Shown piece after piece: positions 63,816-64,000 of a DNA stretch of 64,000 nucleotides. Below the pieces are notes generated by a model. It had not been told where the DNA came from and did no database searches. It saw only the letters and a program-made list of their open reading frames with translations. The DNA comes from Persephonella sp. KM09-Lau-8 (GTDB lineage: Bacteria > Aquificota > Aquificia > Aquificales > Hydrogenothermaceae). Location of the stretch: assembly GCF_000703085.1 (NCBI RefSeq), contig NZ_JNLL01000001.1, forward strand, positions 62,001 through 126,000, read 5' to 3'. The translations under genes were made by a program, and so were the position numbers. Position 1 is the first letter of the stretch, and the number at the start of each line of letters is the position of its first letter.

Positions 63816-64000
63816 GTGAGACATTTTGTTATAACAGCTGTAGGTGAAGACCAGCCGGGAATAGTCGCCGGTCTTACAAAGGTTCTTTATGAGAAAGGGG
63901 CAAATATAGAAGATTCTGCAATGACAAGGCTGAATAATGAATTTGCAGTTATGCTAATTGTTAGTTTTGAAAATGATATCACCCCTGAGGAATTAAAAGA
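63816..64000 (+). CDS. ACT-domain regulatory protein, 5' part
   Basis: Only the first 61 codons lie in the window. GTG at 63816 follows the gcvH stop by 2 bp (TAAAG). RHFVITAVGEDQPGIVAGL is the start of an ACT domain, with GANIEDSAMTRL following. This type resembles GcvR-like proteins that sense amino acids; with gcvH upstream, control of glycine cleavage is plausible. The rest of the gene is beyond the window. Confidence 0.8.
   Translation, partial: MRHFVITAVGEDQPGIVAGLTKVLYEKGANIEDSAMTRLNNEFAVMLIVSFENDITPEELK

Overview
The window is a compact, AT-rich (by eye roughly one third G+C) bacterial chromosome segment with genes on both strands, short intergenic gaps and many 1-8 bp gene overlaps. 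Several features point to a thermophilic member of the Aquificota, most likely the Hydrogenothermaceae (Persephonella-like): a branched-chain polyamine synthase (BpsA) next to an aminopropyltransferase, split glycyl-tRNA synthetase, AcnA and AcnB side by side, PEP synthase, a long CRISPR array with an ATTGAAAC 5' handle, and Lys/Glu/Ile-rich proteins. The genus is inferred from gene content; no rRNA gene is present to prove it.

Layout. 1-8.1 kb: end of an ADP-ribosylglycohydrolase gene, hfq, a di-haem cytochrome c peroxidase behind a sigma-70 promoter with a Fur-like operator, tsaE, a gene-poor 0.4 kb gap, the ffh-rpsP-khpA operon (minus strand), an M16-like protein without the zinc motif, and the speE-bpsA polyamine pair. 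8.2-13.6 kb: a lone formate-dehydrogenase-type molybdoenzyme, then a four-gene unit of a very basic exported protein, an outer-membrane barrel protein, a response regulator and a histidine kinase. 13.6-19.1 kb: acnA and acnB. 19.2-30.4 kb: an exported nickel superoxide dismutase, a mrcA-trpB-lipoprotein-rlmN operon, glyQS and ppsA. 30.5-36.9 kb: pilMNOPQ with a Cys-rich lipoprotein and a dihydrolipoamide-dehydrogenase-like flavoprotein. 36.9-42.0 kb: a six-gene minus-strand operon ahcY-NTase-DUF465-ilvD-metK-degenerate GGDEF. 42.1-47.4 kb: gatB, a DUF815 ATPase, fabI, mtnB-mtnD, a small unknown gene and bioC. 47.5-48.7 kb: a 14-repeat CRISPR array with its leader on the right and no cas genes. 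48.7-57.7 kb: argH-mntA-hepT-HAD-cmk, a diguanylate cyclase, cinA, a site-2 protease, a DUF2227 protein and an OmpA/DUF4398-like envelope pair. 57.9-64 kb: ftsY, a gamma-glutamyltransferase coupled to a YbdK-like ligase, nfeD, yggS, gcvH and the start of an ACT-domain gene.

How they fit together. A sulfur/methyl theme recurs: MetK makes SAM, SpeE and BpsA release methylthioadenosine, MtnB and MtnD salvage it to methionine, and AhcY clears S-adenosylhomocysteine. Both SRP GTPases (Ffh and FtsY) are present. Envelope functions include PBP1A, the type IV pilus platform and secretin, OmpA-type anchors and NfeD.

Most notable: a NiSOD whose signal-peptide cleavage would itself expose the nickel hook; the basic-protein/barrel/two-component unit; a YbdK-like gene with no conventional start codon for its conserved N-terminus; a HepT-MntA pair built into a housekeeping operon by 4-bp overlaps; a degenerate GGDEF protein coupled to metK; and an apparently isolated CRISPR array with a readable leader promoter.
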